Shown here one piece after another: positions 44,122 through 52,940 of a DNA stretch of 64,000 bases. Below the pieces are notes generated by a model. That model ran no database searches. It saw only the letters and a list, made by a program, of their open reading frames with translations, and had not been told where the DNA came from. The stretch is from an uncultured Shewanella sp. (lineage in GTDB: Bacteria > Pseudomonadota > Gammaproteobacteria > Enterobacterales > Shewanellaceae): positions 152,267 to 216,266 of the forward strand of contig CANNEE010000007.1 of the NCBI GenBank assembly GCA_947503555.1, in the 5' to 3' direction. Every line of letters begins with the position of its first letter. The stretch's first letter is position 1. Both the position numbers and the translations under genes were made by a program.

Positions 44122-45446
44122 TTGTCTGCCTCCTCGTTAGCGGCCAAGATCGCAACCGTACGATTCGACTTAATAAGATATTTTTGGGCCACACGCTGAA
44201 TATCTTCTGGTGTCACCTTGTTGTATTCCTTAGGAGCATTAAACAGCTCATCATAGCTACCAAAGAACAACTCATAAGTGCCTATAGTGTTTGCCTTACC
44301 ATTAATGGTTTCCATGGTTCGGTAAAAGTCCATCAGTTTGATGTTCTTAACTTTTTCCAGCTCTTTTGCTGTTACACCTTTCTTAGCCACTAGATTCACT
44401 TGATCGATTAACGCTTTTTCTAATTTATCGGCGCTCACTCCAGGGCTAGCAACCCCCATAACATAGAAAAGGTTTGGATCGAATGACATAGGCAGGTAAG
44501 TATCTGCTCCAATCGCAATCTGCTTATCGACTAAGCCTTTATATAAACGTGAGCTATTACCTTGGCTCAGAATCGAGGCAAGCAAATCTAAGGCATAGTA
44601 ATCTTCATGGCTTGTTGCAGGAATATGGTAAGCCAGCATGATATTAGGAGTACTTACCGAGGCCTTCTTGACGAACACACGACGCTCACCTTTTTGCTCA
44701 GGCTCTACGGTCATCACGACTTTTGGTGGAGTTTGTGCTGGAATTGGCGCGAAGTACTTATTTGCTAAGCTTTTAACTTCATCTAACTTTACGTCACCAG
44801 CAATCACCACCACGGCATTGTTAGGCGCATAGTAGGTCTTATGGTACTGCTGAAGATCTTCTAGTGTCCAAGCAGCAATATCTGACTCATGACCAATCAC
44901 AGGCCAGCTATAAGGATGGGCTCTAAAGGCTGCACCTTTCAGCTCTTCCATCAAAGTGCGCCAGTTAGAATTCTCTAGGCCAGTAGTACGTTCAGATTGC
45001 ACCACACCACGCTCACTTTCTACCATCTCAGCGTTGATATCGAGATGCTCAATACGATCTGCCTCTAGATCGAAAATAGTTTCCAGAGCTTTATTCGGGA
45101 ACCAATCGGTATAAACCGTTAGGTTTTCAGTGGTATAGGCATTATTTGCCCCACCAGCGGCTTCCATAGTGCGGTCAAACATCTTAGGACCATACTTTTT
45201 AGAGCCATTAAACATCATATGCTCAAAGAAGTGGGAAATACCTGTAATCCCAGGCACTTCATTACGAGAGCCGACTTTCCAAAACAGGTACATGTTGGCG
45301 TTAGGGATAGAATCATCTTCTAGCACCATGATTTTCATGCCATTATCAAGAGTAAAACTCTTAATATCTTCGGCAGTTGTGGCTTGTACCGCCTGTGAGA
45401 CGAACAGTCCCAAAGACAGTACTAACGCCGATAACTTACGCTTCAT
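44118..45446 (-). CDS. M16-family zinc metallopeptidase, active subunit
   Basis: A 442-residue exported peptidase. The signal is KLSALVLSLGLFVSQAVQA (about 4-22). The zinc-binding motif is intact, HFFEHMMFNGSKK (HxxEH, about 67-71), with the downstream glutamate in NAYTTENLTVYTDWFPN and VQSERTTGLENSN regions. It should degrade peptides in the periplasm together with the inactive lipoprotein partner. It is the first gene of the pair; its start has GGAGC upstream. The genes belong to the well-known paired M16B arrangement. Confidence 0.92.
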   Translation of the reverse strand: MKRKLSALVLSLGLFVSQAVQATTAEDIKSFTLDNGMKIMVLEDDSIPNANMYLFWKVGSRNEVPGITGISHFFEHMMFNGSKKYGPKMFDRTMEAAGGANNAYTTENLTVYTDWFPNKALETIFDLEADRIEHLDINAEMVESERGVVQSERTTGLENSNWRTLMEELKGAAFRAHPYSWPVIGHESDIAAWTLEDLQQYHKTYYAPNNAVVVIAGDVKLDEVKSLANKYFAPIPAQTPPKVVMTVEPEQKGERRVFVKKASVSTPNIMLAYHIPATSHEDYYALDLLASILSQGNSSRLYKGLVDKQIAIGADTYLPMSFDPNLFYVMGVASPGVSADKLEKALIDQVNLVAKKGVTAKELEKVKNIKLMDFYRTMETINGKANTIGTYELFFGSYDELFNAPKEYNKVTPEDIQRVAQKYLIKSNRTVAILAANEEADK

Positions 45447-45670
45447 TGATTTAGCTCCTTTCCTTAAATAAAACTAACTTTCCCCTGCTACTTATCTGAT
45501 TCGAGTTATATGCAGCAGAATGAAGCCCATGCTTCAAACCCAATGAATGAGTTAAAAATTAGCAAGTTGGAATTTTTCAGCCCCTATGGAAAGCGAATAA
45601 GCTCACAAAAGCAAGTGGAAAGTTGATATTTCACATCACTATTTTGTAAGGGAGTTTAAGTGATCGATAT
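45447..45670. other. intergenic stretch before miniature element copy 2
   Basis: About 225 bases containing the M16 operon promoter. Nothing else is recognised. Confidence 0.4.
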
Positions 45671-45824
45671 TAGGGGCAGTTGATCTTTCAAGGTTGTTTT
45701 TGCAGCAGTTTACAGTGTGCTTAAACAAGGGGGAGTTTGTGCCGTGTAGTGATTCTACATAAATAAGCGATAACGCAGTAGAAGTGCGCTGCAAAAACTA
45801 ATCAGCAAAGATCAACAGCCCCTA
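45671..45824. repeat. IS630-like miniature inverted-repeat element, copy 2
   Basis: The 150-base core 45673-45822 begins GGGGCAGTTGATCTTT and ends AAAGATCAACAGCCCC, with TA at both borders (inside TTAG and CTAA). Its outer 31 bases on the left match copy 1 with one change, and its outer 32 on the right match exactly. The middle is unrelated and longer (about 85 bases). The inner arms TTTTTGCAGC and GCTGCAAAAA pair with each other even though they differ from copy 1. No transposase is encoded. Confidence 0.85.
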
Positions 45825-45832
45825 ACTAATGG

Positions 45833-46468
45833 TTAATTTTTATGGAAAAACACTACATCCTTATCTATCACTTCCAATCGCCAATTAAAGCGCTCGGCAA
45901 TCCACTGAAAAGTAGCAATAGAATAGAACACAATATGGGTCATATCATTCTTATAGTGCCAATTCGCAAAAGCCTGCTTGTCCTGTACCCTTTTTGTCAT
46001 CACGGCCAATATTCCATTGGGCCTGAGCAGGCTATCCAATGAAGTTAACAAGGAGTGGGCTTGATACACATGCTCTATGACCTCAGTCATAGTGACAAAA
46101 TCATATTGACGCTTAAGCAGTTCAGGCTTATTAGCGTAATAGAGATCATAATTGCTAACCTGCACTCCTGCTTGCTGGCACATCAAGCTAATCGCAGGCC
46201 CAGGACCACAACCAAAGTCTAATCCCTGATGCTCACTGGAAACGCGCTTCAACAAAGGGGTGACACAACGGCCTAAAAAGCCCTGATAACCTAAGTCACA
46301 GGGATCATTTTGATGCTTATCGTATTCCGCTTTTTCTAGCTCAGCGGATAAATGAAACTCTGGTGGCACGATAACGAGATGGCACTGCTGACACTCAAGA
46401 TAGTGTCTGCGTTTATCCTGATGAAACGGCATCAGCTGAGTGTGTTCGCATAAGGGGCAGGAGGTCAT
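45833..46468 (-). CDS. class I SAM-dependent methyltransferase with zinc-ribbon-like N-terminus
   Basis: A 211-residue protein. Its N-terminus has two cysteine pairs (CPLC and CQQC), a small zinc-ribbon-like element seen in some methyltransferases. The SAM-binding region is LDFGCGPGPAISLMCQQAG (about 79-97), followed by DFVTMTEVIEHVYQ and LLRPNGILAVMTK. The substrate is unknown. It stands alone between miniature element copy 2, which abuts its 3' end within 10 bases, and the next hypothetical gene. Confidence 0.88.
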   Translation of the reverse strand: MTSCPLCEHTQLMPFHQDKRRHYLECQQCHLVIVPPEFHLSAELEKAEYDKHQNDPCDLGYQGFLGRCVTPLLKRVSSEHQGLDFGCGPGPAISLMCQQAGVQVSNYDLYYANKPELLKRQYDFVTMTEVIEHVYQAHSLLTSLDSLLRPNGILAVMTKRVQDKQAFANWHYKNDMTHIVFYSIATFQWIAERFNWRLEVIDKDVVFFHKN

Positions 46469-46543
46469 AACTAGCCTTAAAACTGAGAAAAGAGTTGTTC
46501 ACAAAGCAAAAGGAGAATAGTACACCGAAATCTGAATAGTCAG

Positions 46544-46930
46544 CTATTTAGACTTAGGAATTTTTCGCTCCTGCTTCGCCGCCGCTTTTGCATCATTTAA
46601 ATACTTACTTTCCCTCGACTGACGAGCATCGAAACTGGCTTGCGCTTTCTTAAGCTGTGACTCTTGCCAACCACTTGCAGCCTGACGTTTAAGCACTTTT
46701 TGTTCTCTAGCTTTGGTGGCTTGACTCGCTGCCTTAGCTTTTTGCAATTGCTCTGCTTCTGTCTGTTTTTCTATCTGCTTAGCACCATCGGCTTTAAGCA
46801 CAATAACTCGCTTACGCTCATGCTCTATCAGGCCGTCCTGAGAGGATGGTTTATCGGCCCCATAACAACAGGTGGCCATACTAGCCAATATCAGACCTAT
46901 GCTCTTACCAATACTCCACCGCTTATTCAT
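46544..46930 (-). CDS. hypothetical exported coiled-coil protein
   Basis: A 128-residue protein with a probable signal peptide (IGKSIGLILASMATCCYG, about 7-24). The mature part is very rich in Lys, Ala, Gln and Glu and is predicted as one long helix (about 45-128: EKQTEAEQLQKAKAASQATK onward). I do not recognise a family. A periplasmic spacer or nucleic-acid-binding role is possible, but nothing in the context supports one. Confidence 0.6.
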   Translation of the reverse strand: MNKRWSIGKSIGLILASMATCCYGADKPSSQDGLIEHERKRVIVLKADGAKQIEKQTEAEQLQKAKAASQATKAREQKVLKRQAASGWQESQLKKAQASFDARQSRESKYLNDAKAAAKQERKIPKSK

Positions 46931-47341
46931 GCTCGTCCACTTACCCTTTCACTTGCACCCATTTGCCCAGTATCTTCTTTGCCATCGTCATTCAGCCCGA
47001 CACATCCATGCTTATACACTTCTTTTTGCATGATTTGCCATGAGCTTAACTTAACATATTCGACTTCAAATAAAATCAAACAAAATACCAAACTGGCATC
47101 ATATCTATACCTTTTTAAGTCACTAACATAGATATTCTCAGTTTAAATCATCAAAAATTTAAAAAATCCTTATATTTCAATCGAAAAATAAGTAAATTTT
47201 GCGATTAATTATTGAGACCTAGTGCAATAAAGTATATTTTTAGCTCAGTTAAAATGTATTCTTTTTGCCCTATTTCAAACATAGCGGTAGATCTGATATA
47301 ACACTAGGATGCAGTAATCATACTGTCAGGGAGTATCCTTC
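46931..47341. other. intergenic region before second GGDEF/EAL gene
   Basis: About 410 bases, AT-rich from 47050 to 47260. It should contain the promoters of the flanking divergent genes. I see no gene, RNA or strong repeat. Confidence 0.5.
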
Positions 47342-49444
47342 ATGTTTCGATGGCCAGAACTGCTCGCCCAACTAGAGTCACAGGATCCTAGTCTTCAAAA
47401 AAAGCTTAAGCTTCTATGCCAGCACGAGAGCCAAACTCCCTTATCTATCCTCAAGCAAGATCGTTTTATCGGTGCAAATCAAGCCACCTTTGATTATTTC
47501 CAGTGTCAATACGTCAGCTATATTGGGGCCACGCCCTATGATTTTTCACCACGAATTCAAGCCAACGGTCTATCCAGTATTGATGAATCCAAGCGCCTTA
47601 TCGAGCAAGCATTGAGCGGCAAGGGAGAGCGCTTTCACTGGCTGCACCTTAGCTCAGATGACACAGAGCTTCCCACTCAAATTCAATTAACTCCCTATAC
47701 GTTGAACGATAGCCCGGTTCTGTTAGTTGAATATCTCCCCTTAGATAGAAGAAAAGCCCCTAGAAGACTGGAAGAAGATGGCTTTGATGCACTACCTAAA
47801 CAGGTCATGAGCAATACACTCGAAGAGAGTGCTGAAGCTGTCTATATCTGTGACCAAGATGACCGTATCATTGCCGTCAATCGCGCCATGTGCCGTATTA
47901 CTGGCTATAGCCCTGAACAATTAAAAGGAAAATCACCACAAATTCTTAGCACCAGCCAAGACCTATACAATCAAGATGACCGTCTAGCAACTATCAGCCA
48001 AAGGGGATTTTGGCAGGGTGAAGTGCATAAAAAGCGTGCCGATGGCTCGCAATTTCCAGCCTGGGTCAGTTGTCGTAGGATCACGACAGACAATAATCAA
48101 AAGTACAATGTCACTCTATTTAGCGATATCAGTGCTAAAAAACACCTAGAAGCCAAACTGACCAAACAGGCTATGTTTGATAGTCTCACCGGCTTACCCA
48201 ATCGCTTCCACCTGACCCAGTTACTCAATGATGCGTTAAAGGAAGTCAGTCGCACTCCCAATAAATTGGGTGCCCTTATGTTTCTCGATCTAAATGGCTT
48301 TAAGAACGTCAATGACAGTTTTGGCCACTCCATGGGAGACAGGCTACTGCAACTCGTGTCGGCTCGATTAGAAACCTGCTGTACAGAAAAATCGGATATA
48401 GCTCGTATGGGGGGCGACGAGTTTACCCTCATACTAAGCGATTGCGATAGTAAAGAAGAGATACACCAATTCGCACAGCGGGTTTTAGCCCTATTTGACG
48501 CCCCATTTGAAATTGAAAGGCAAAAATTTTATATCGGCACCAGCATAGGCATTACTTTATTTCCAACCGACGGCCAACAGCCCAACCAACTGTTGAGCCA
48601 AGCCGATACCGCTATGTATAGCGCCAAGAAAAGCAGCAGCCATATCTGTTTTTACGATATAGAGATGAGTAAAGCCGCCGAGAAACGGCTAAATCTTATC
48701 AATGAATTACGTAATGCCATGGCACTGGAAGAGTTTACCTTAGCCTATCAGGCCCTAATAGATCTTGAGACTAACAAGGTCAGGGGTGTTGAAGCGCTGC
48801 TAAGGTGGCAAAAAACACCCGATACCTTGCTCAAGGCCAGCCAATTTGTCCCCCTTCTTGAAGAGACAGGTTTAATCATTACGGTAGGCCAATGGGTATT
48901 ACAACAAGCCTGTAATCAAGCGGCGAAATGGCGAAAACAATACGATAGCGAGTTGCAAATCTCGGTCAATATCTCCCCCATGCAGTTTGAGCACTTAGAT
49001 TTTGTTCACCAAGTCACTAAGGCTCTAGAGATAGCTCAACTACCGGCACAGGCACTGATATTAGAAATTACTGAGCCCGCACTACTACGTAAACCTCAAA
49101 CCATAAGAAAAACCATGGATGCGTTAAAAGCGCTGGGGGTCAACATTGCCTTAGATAACTTTGGGACAGGCTTATTCTCCCTCAGTCGCCTAGGCAGTCT
49201 GCCAATAGATAGCTTAAAAATTGATACAGCCTTTGTCCGTAATCTCGATCCAAATTCGAGTCAACAGCTTTGCCAAGCGATCATTGGCTTAGCTCAAGCT
49301 TTAAACATTAAGTTTGTTGCTGAGGGCATTGAAACAGACAATCAAAAACAATTGATCTCATCTATGGGCAAAGGCCTTGCTCAGGGGTATCTCTTTGGCC
49401 ATCCTAGCTCGGCTGAAAGCTTCTGTAGTCGCTATTTAGCTTAG
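47342..49444 (+). CDS. cytoplasmic PAS-GGDEF-EAL protein, probable cyclase
   Basis: A 700-residue soluble protein. An N-terminal PAS-like region (about 20-140) is followed by a PAS domain (about 155-280, with AVNRAMCRITGYSPEQLKG), GGDEF (GGDEF intact at 357-361) and EAL. In the EAL domain the EAL triplet is kept (484-486), as are EITEPALL and AEGIET, but the metal-binding DDFGTG motif reads DNFGTG (605-606), which should weaken or abolish phosphodiesterase activity. It lacks the RxxD inhibitory site. So it may act mainly as a cyclase, the reverse of the protein at 1312-4563. Confidence 0.9.
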   Translation: MFRWPELLAQLESQDPSLQKKLKLLCQHESQTPLSILKQDRFIGANQATFDYFQCQYVSYIGATPYDFSPRIQANGLSSIDESKRLIEQALSGKGERFHWLHLSSDDTELPTQIQLTPYTLNDSPVLLVEYLPLDRRKAPRRLEEDGFDALPKQVMSNTLEESAEAVYICDQDDRIIAVNRAMCRITGYSPEQLKGKSPQILSTSQDLYNQDDRLATISQRGFWQGEVHKKRADGSQFPAWVSCRRITTDNNQKYNVTLFSDISAKKHLEAKLTKQAMFDSLTGLPNRFHLTQLLNDALKEVSRTPNKLGALMFLDLNGFKNVNDSFGHSMGDRLLQLVSARLETCCTEKSDIARMGGDEFTLILSDCDSKEEIHQFAQRVLALFDAPFEIERQKFYIGTSIGITLFPTDGQQPNQLLSQADTAMYSAKKSSSHICFYDIEMSKAAEKRLNLINELRNAMALEEFTLAYQALIDLETNKVRGVEALLRWQKTPDTLLKASQFVPLLEETGLIITVGQWVLQQACNQAAKWRKQYDSELQISVNISPMQFEHLDFVHQVTKALEIAQLPAQALILEITEPALLRKPQTIRKTMDALKALGVNIALDNFGTGLFSLSRLGSLPIDSLKIDTAFVRNLDPNSSQQLCQAIIGLAQALNIKFVAEGIETDNQKQLISSMGKGLAQGYLFGHPSSAESFCSRYLA

Positions 49445-49455
49445 GGGTTAACAAA

Positions 49456-50049
49456 CTAAGAGTAACGCGCCCTAACATGGGGAGGCATAGAAGCTAATTG
49501 GTGCTGGATCATAGCATCAAAGGCACGATAAAGCGGCGAAACATCGACTTGAGACTCGAGGGATTCCAGCACTAACGCCGCCGCTTCTAATGTGGACAAA
49601 CTATCTGCTCTGCTTGATTTACGAATAGTATAGTTCGACGCCTGTGTCACATCTAAATGCAAAGAGGGAAGCTCAAGCAGCCAAGGGTTAAGCTGCAACA
49701 TTCTAAATGCCTTACGCCAGGTACCATCTAACAGAATAAAAATACCATGCTCACAGGGGTTAGCCTGCTTAACTTCTTGACTCTGCTCATTGGGATAAAT
49801 GAGGTAAATTGGCTTATGGCTATCGGTTAAATATCGCCTTAACTCAGCAAAATCTTCGGCTGTCTCACCAACGATAACTTGAGTATCAGGTATCACCAAT
49901 TTCAGCAAGCGCACTGAATTCTTGGCATGCTCAACCTCACTCGGATGTTGCATAACAATAAGCTGTGCTGCTGGCGCCAGCGTTTCTATGCTAGCGCATA
50001 CACAGGTTGTAACTGGATATTGGCATTTTGAGCAAACTTTACGTGACAC
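49456..50049 (-). CDS. DTW-domain tRNA-uridine aminocarboxypropyltransferase
   Basis: A 197-residue DTW enzyme (TapT/YfiP family), which adds a 3-amino-3-carboxypropyl group to uridine in tRNA using SAM. The zinc-binding N-terminus has CSKCQYPVTTCVC (about 5-17), the SAM region has IVMQHPSEVEHAKNSVRLL and the motif LLDGTWRKAFRML (about 110-122), and STLEAAALVLE closes the fold. The original DTW is DGTW here, as in many members. It converges on the GGDEF/EAL gene with an 11-base gap. Confidence 0.9.
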   Translation of the reverse strand: MSRKVCSKCQYPVTTCVCASIETLAPAAQLIVMQHPSEVEHAKNSVRLLKLVIPDTQVIVGETAEDFAELRRYLTDSHKPIYLIYPNEQSQEVKQANPCEHGIFILLDGTWRKAFRMLQLNPWLLELPSLHLDVTQASNYTIRKSSRADSLSTLEAAALVLESLESQVDVSPLYRAFDAMIQHQLASMPPHVRARYS

Positions 50050-50115
50050 AAACAGTCTCAGCAGGGCTAATTAACCCCCTATTGTATGCTAGCTCAGTCA
50101 GTTTCTAAACCAGAT

Positions 50116-51318
50116 TTAGTGGGCATACTGCTCTTGATGCCAATGGTTAAAACGACTCAGCCCCATGACCGCCAACAACAACACAGAACAGCTCAACATG
50201 ACTAAGGCTACCGCATAAGGCGCACTTAGATCCGTCAACTGTACTAAACCAGCCACAAGTGAAGCTCCACTCATCTGAATAAAGCCCAACATAGCAGTCG
50301 CTGTGCCCGCTCTCTCGCCAAAGCCTGCTAACGCCATACTCGTTGCAGGCCCCAAGAGTAGCGCAAAGCCAATACATAGCGGCAACATAGGCAACATAAA
50401 TGCTAATGCGGCAGCTAGCCCACTATCAGGAGCGAATTGCTGTGCCAATAACAAGGCGCAGCCAGCAAATAGCAAGGCTGTTAAAGCCAGCATTACTGTC
50501 TGTCTATTGCCCAGCTTTTTGATGATTTTGGGCGCAGCAAAACATGCCAATACATTAATCAATGCATTCAATCCAAACAAGCCACTAAAAGTCAGCTCCG
50601 AAACACCTAATTGGCCTATCAGCCATACTGGAGAATAAGACACATAACTCAATATCGCGGCCATACCTGCCATACAAACAATGGCATAAAACATAAAGTG
50701 AGCATTCATCAACACAGGTTGATAACGAGCCCAGCGATATAATGCACCATGACTCTTTGTTTCCTCAGGACGCGTCTCAGGAAACTTTATCGATACCAAA
50801 CACAGCATCACTAAGGCATATCCAGCCATAAACAGGAAGGTTGATCGCCACCCAAACTCTAGGGCTAGCAAACCACCAAAAGAGGGGGCTAACGCAGGAA
50901 CGACACAGATTGCACCGTTAAGATAACTGTATATTTTGGCACTCTCTTTATTGGAATAGCAGTCACGTACAGCGCTAAAGACCACAATAGAAGTAGAGCA
51001 AGCTGCTAACCCCTGTAGTACTCGAGCTATCTGTAGCCATTCAAACTCCATCGCAAAAACAGCCAACAGGCTACTTGAGCCGTAAAGTAAAATTCCCCCT
51101 ATAGCGGCTGGACGCCGGCCATACCTGTCGGCCAAGGGACCAATCAATATCTGACCTAAACCCATAGCAAAAAGAAACAGCACTAAGGTGGATTGTACCT
51201 CACTTGAAGATACAGCAAATTCCTTCGCCATAGTCGGCATAGAAGGCAGGTAGATATCAATTGCCATGGGGCTCAGTAACACCATGGACATCAGTAGGGG
51301 AAGTAGGTTTACTCTCAT
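50116..51318 (-). CDS. Bcr/CflA-family MFS multidrug transporter
   Basis: A 400-residue transporter with 12 predicted membrane helices. The MFS motif is GPLADRYGRRPAAIGG (about 59-74), and the first helix block PMAIDIYLPSMPTMAKEF is the Bcr/CflA signature. It exports drugs or metabolites by proton antiport; the substrate is unknown. The ATG at 51318 fits the family start better than a TTG four codons upstream. The LysR gene is divergent and may regulate it. Confidence 0.92.
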   Translation of the reverse strand: MRVNLLPLLMSMVLLSPMAIDIYLPSMPTMAKEFAVSSSEVQSTLVLFLFAMGLGQILIGPLADRYGRRPAAIGGILLYGSSSLLAVFAMEFEWLQIARVLQGLAACSTSIVVFSAVRDCYSNKESAKIYSYLNGAICVVPALAPSFGGLLALEFGWRSTFLFMAGYALVMLCLVSIKFPETRPEETKSHGALYRWARYQPVLMNAHFMFYAIVCMAGMAAILSYVSYSPVWLIGQLGVSELTFSGLFGLNALINVLACFAAPKIIKKLGNRQTVMLALTALLFAGCALLLAQQFAPDSGLAAALAFMLPMLPLCIGFALLLGPATSMALAGFGERAGTATAMLGFIQMSGASLVAGLVQLTDLSAPYAVALVMLSCSVLLLAVMGLSRFNHWHQEQYAH

Positions 51319-51441
51319 CGGTTTATACAAATCTCTATTCTATCGGGATTATCATATTGTCAGTGGTCATTATTTTAGCCAGACTATGGTATGAACAGAA
51401 ATGATATTATTTACCAACCAAATTTCCTTTAAGGAATATCT

Positions 51442-52407
51442 ATGAATCTCGATAGCTTAGCGAAAATCGATCTCAATCTTCTGGTCATTCTTCAGGTTTT
51501 GCTCGAAGAACGCAGCGTCACTCGCGCGGCCAATCGTCTTCACTTAAGCCAGTCAGCACTGAGTAAAAGCCTCAATCGTCTTAGAGAGATGCTGGATGAC
51601 CCACTATTTCAACGTACCGCCCATGGATTAAAACCCACAGCCCATGCACTAGTATTGGCAAGTAAACTACCCGCTAGCTTGCAAGGGTTATATCAATTAA
51701 CTCAACCCCCAAGCTTTAGCCCCAAAACCAGTAGCAGGCACTTCTCCTTTGCCACCCAAGAAAGTATCTATGAAACCTTACTGCCTCACTTTTTTGGCCC
51801 ACTATTAAATCAGGCTCCTAAACTTAAGTTACACGCCTATATTTGGAACGAACATTCAATACAGGATTTACAGCAAGGGCAGATAGACTTTGCCATTGCA
51901 GGTAGGGATATTCAGCCTCTATCCGATGTGCAAATTAGCCGCCTGCCAGAAGGGATCATGCATCAAACTCTCTTTACCGATCATCAAGTCTGTATCGTCA
52001 GAGATAAGCATCCAATACTCGACCTTTACCGTCAGGATAAGTGGGATTTAGACGCCTATTTGGCGCTAGATCATCTGCAGGTTAGGTGTGAGAATAGAGA
52101 TTGGTGGGCACTGGACTATCATCTAGCCAAGCTAGGACATCACAGAGAACTCAGTACCATTGTACCCGACTTTTATAGTGCAGCCAGCATCGCTGCTCAT
52201 ACGGATCTTATTTTCACCGTTCCCAGCAGATTTGCTCAACATGCAAAGAAACTTTATCAAGTGACAGAGCTACCATTACCTATTAGCTTTGCCTCTTTTG
52301 CTTATGTTTTACTCTGGCACCAAAGGGACAGTCAAGACCCGGGACATGCTTGGATAAGAGAAGCCGTAATAAACTGCGTTAAAGCGGCTTTTTCCAATGA
52401 AGGCTAG
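51442..52407 (+). CDS. LysR-family transcriptional regulator
   Basis: A 321-residue regulator with the N-terminal winged helix-turn-helix (LDLNLLVIL-type start, VTRAANRLHLSQSALSKSLN, about 29-48) and a periplasmic-binding-like effector domain (about 92-300). It is divergent from the MFS transporter, with a gap of 123 bases, so regulation of that gene is the natural guess. The effector is unknown. Confidence 0.92.
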   Translation: MNLDSLAKIDLNLLVILQVLLEERSVTRAANRLHLSQSALSKSLNRLREMLDDPLFQRTAHGLKPTAHALVLASKLPASLQGLYQLTQPPSFSPKTSSRHFSFATQESIYETLLPHFFGPLLNQAPKLKLHAYIWNEHSIQDLQQGQIDFAIAGRDIQPLSDVQISRLPEGIMHQTLFTDHQVCIVRDKHPILDLYRQDKWDLDAYLALDHLQVRCENRDWWALDYHLAKLGHHRELSTIVPDFYSAASIAAHTDLIFTVPSRFAQHAKKLYQVTELPLPISFASFAYVLLWHQRDSQDPGHAWIREAVINCVKAAFSNEG

Positions 52408-52571
52408 GCTTAAATATCTATTGTCAGCAATAAATAAGGTTAGAAAAGTAAAGCAGTCTCGTCATCAAAAATGACTGTTTACAATATATAACTAAAAATT
52501 TACTCACAAAGACGTAGTTTTATTGCAATAATAGGCATTATCTTAATGTTCATATTCTTAAAGGAGTCGCG

Positions 52572-52904
52572 ATGATAAATAAGCATTTCAGGCGTAATCT
52601 GCTCCTGCAACGATTTACCGGTGTCAAAGGTTGGTTGGCATTCGCCATAGGTGTTGTCACAATTATTCTCTGCTTATTAGCCTTACCATTTTTACTCTTA
52701 ATAGGCGCAATGAGCTTTATTCTACTCACTGTTTTTGGTCGCCTGTTTTTAAAAAAGAAAATGGCTCAATTTCAAGCCGCAGGGTTTGGGCATCACCAAC
52801 ATGGTGAGTTTGAACAGCAAAATATCCACAGAGATATGGATAGGAATCGCTTCAGCAACAAACCTAAAGCTGGACGCACCTTTGAGCACGATCCAAATGA
52901 ATAA
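52572..52904 (+). CDS. hypothetical small membrane protein
   Basis: A 110-residue protein with two adjacent membrane segments (about 19-55: GWLAFAIGVVTIILCLLALP then FLLLIGAMSFILLTVFGRLF) and a hydrophilic C-terminal tail with a histidine- and glutamine-rich stretch (FGHHQHGEFEQQN). AAGGAGTCGCG precedes the ATG. I know no function for it. It is monocistronic. Confidence 0.7.
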   Translation: MINKHFRRNLLLQRFTGVKGWLAFAIGVVTIILCLLALPFLLLIGAMSFILLTVFGRLFLKKKMAQFQAAGFGHHQHGEFEQQNIHRDMDRNRFSNKPKAGRTFEHDPNE

Positions 52905-52940
52905 CACGCTAAAAGATGAACTTTTGAGCTCATCTTTTAG

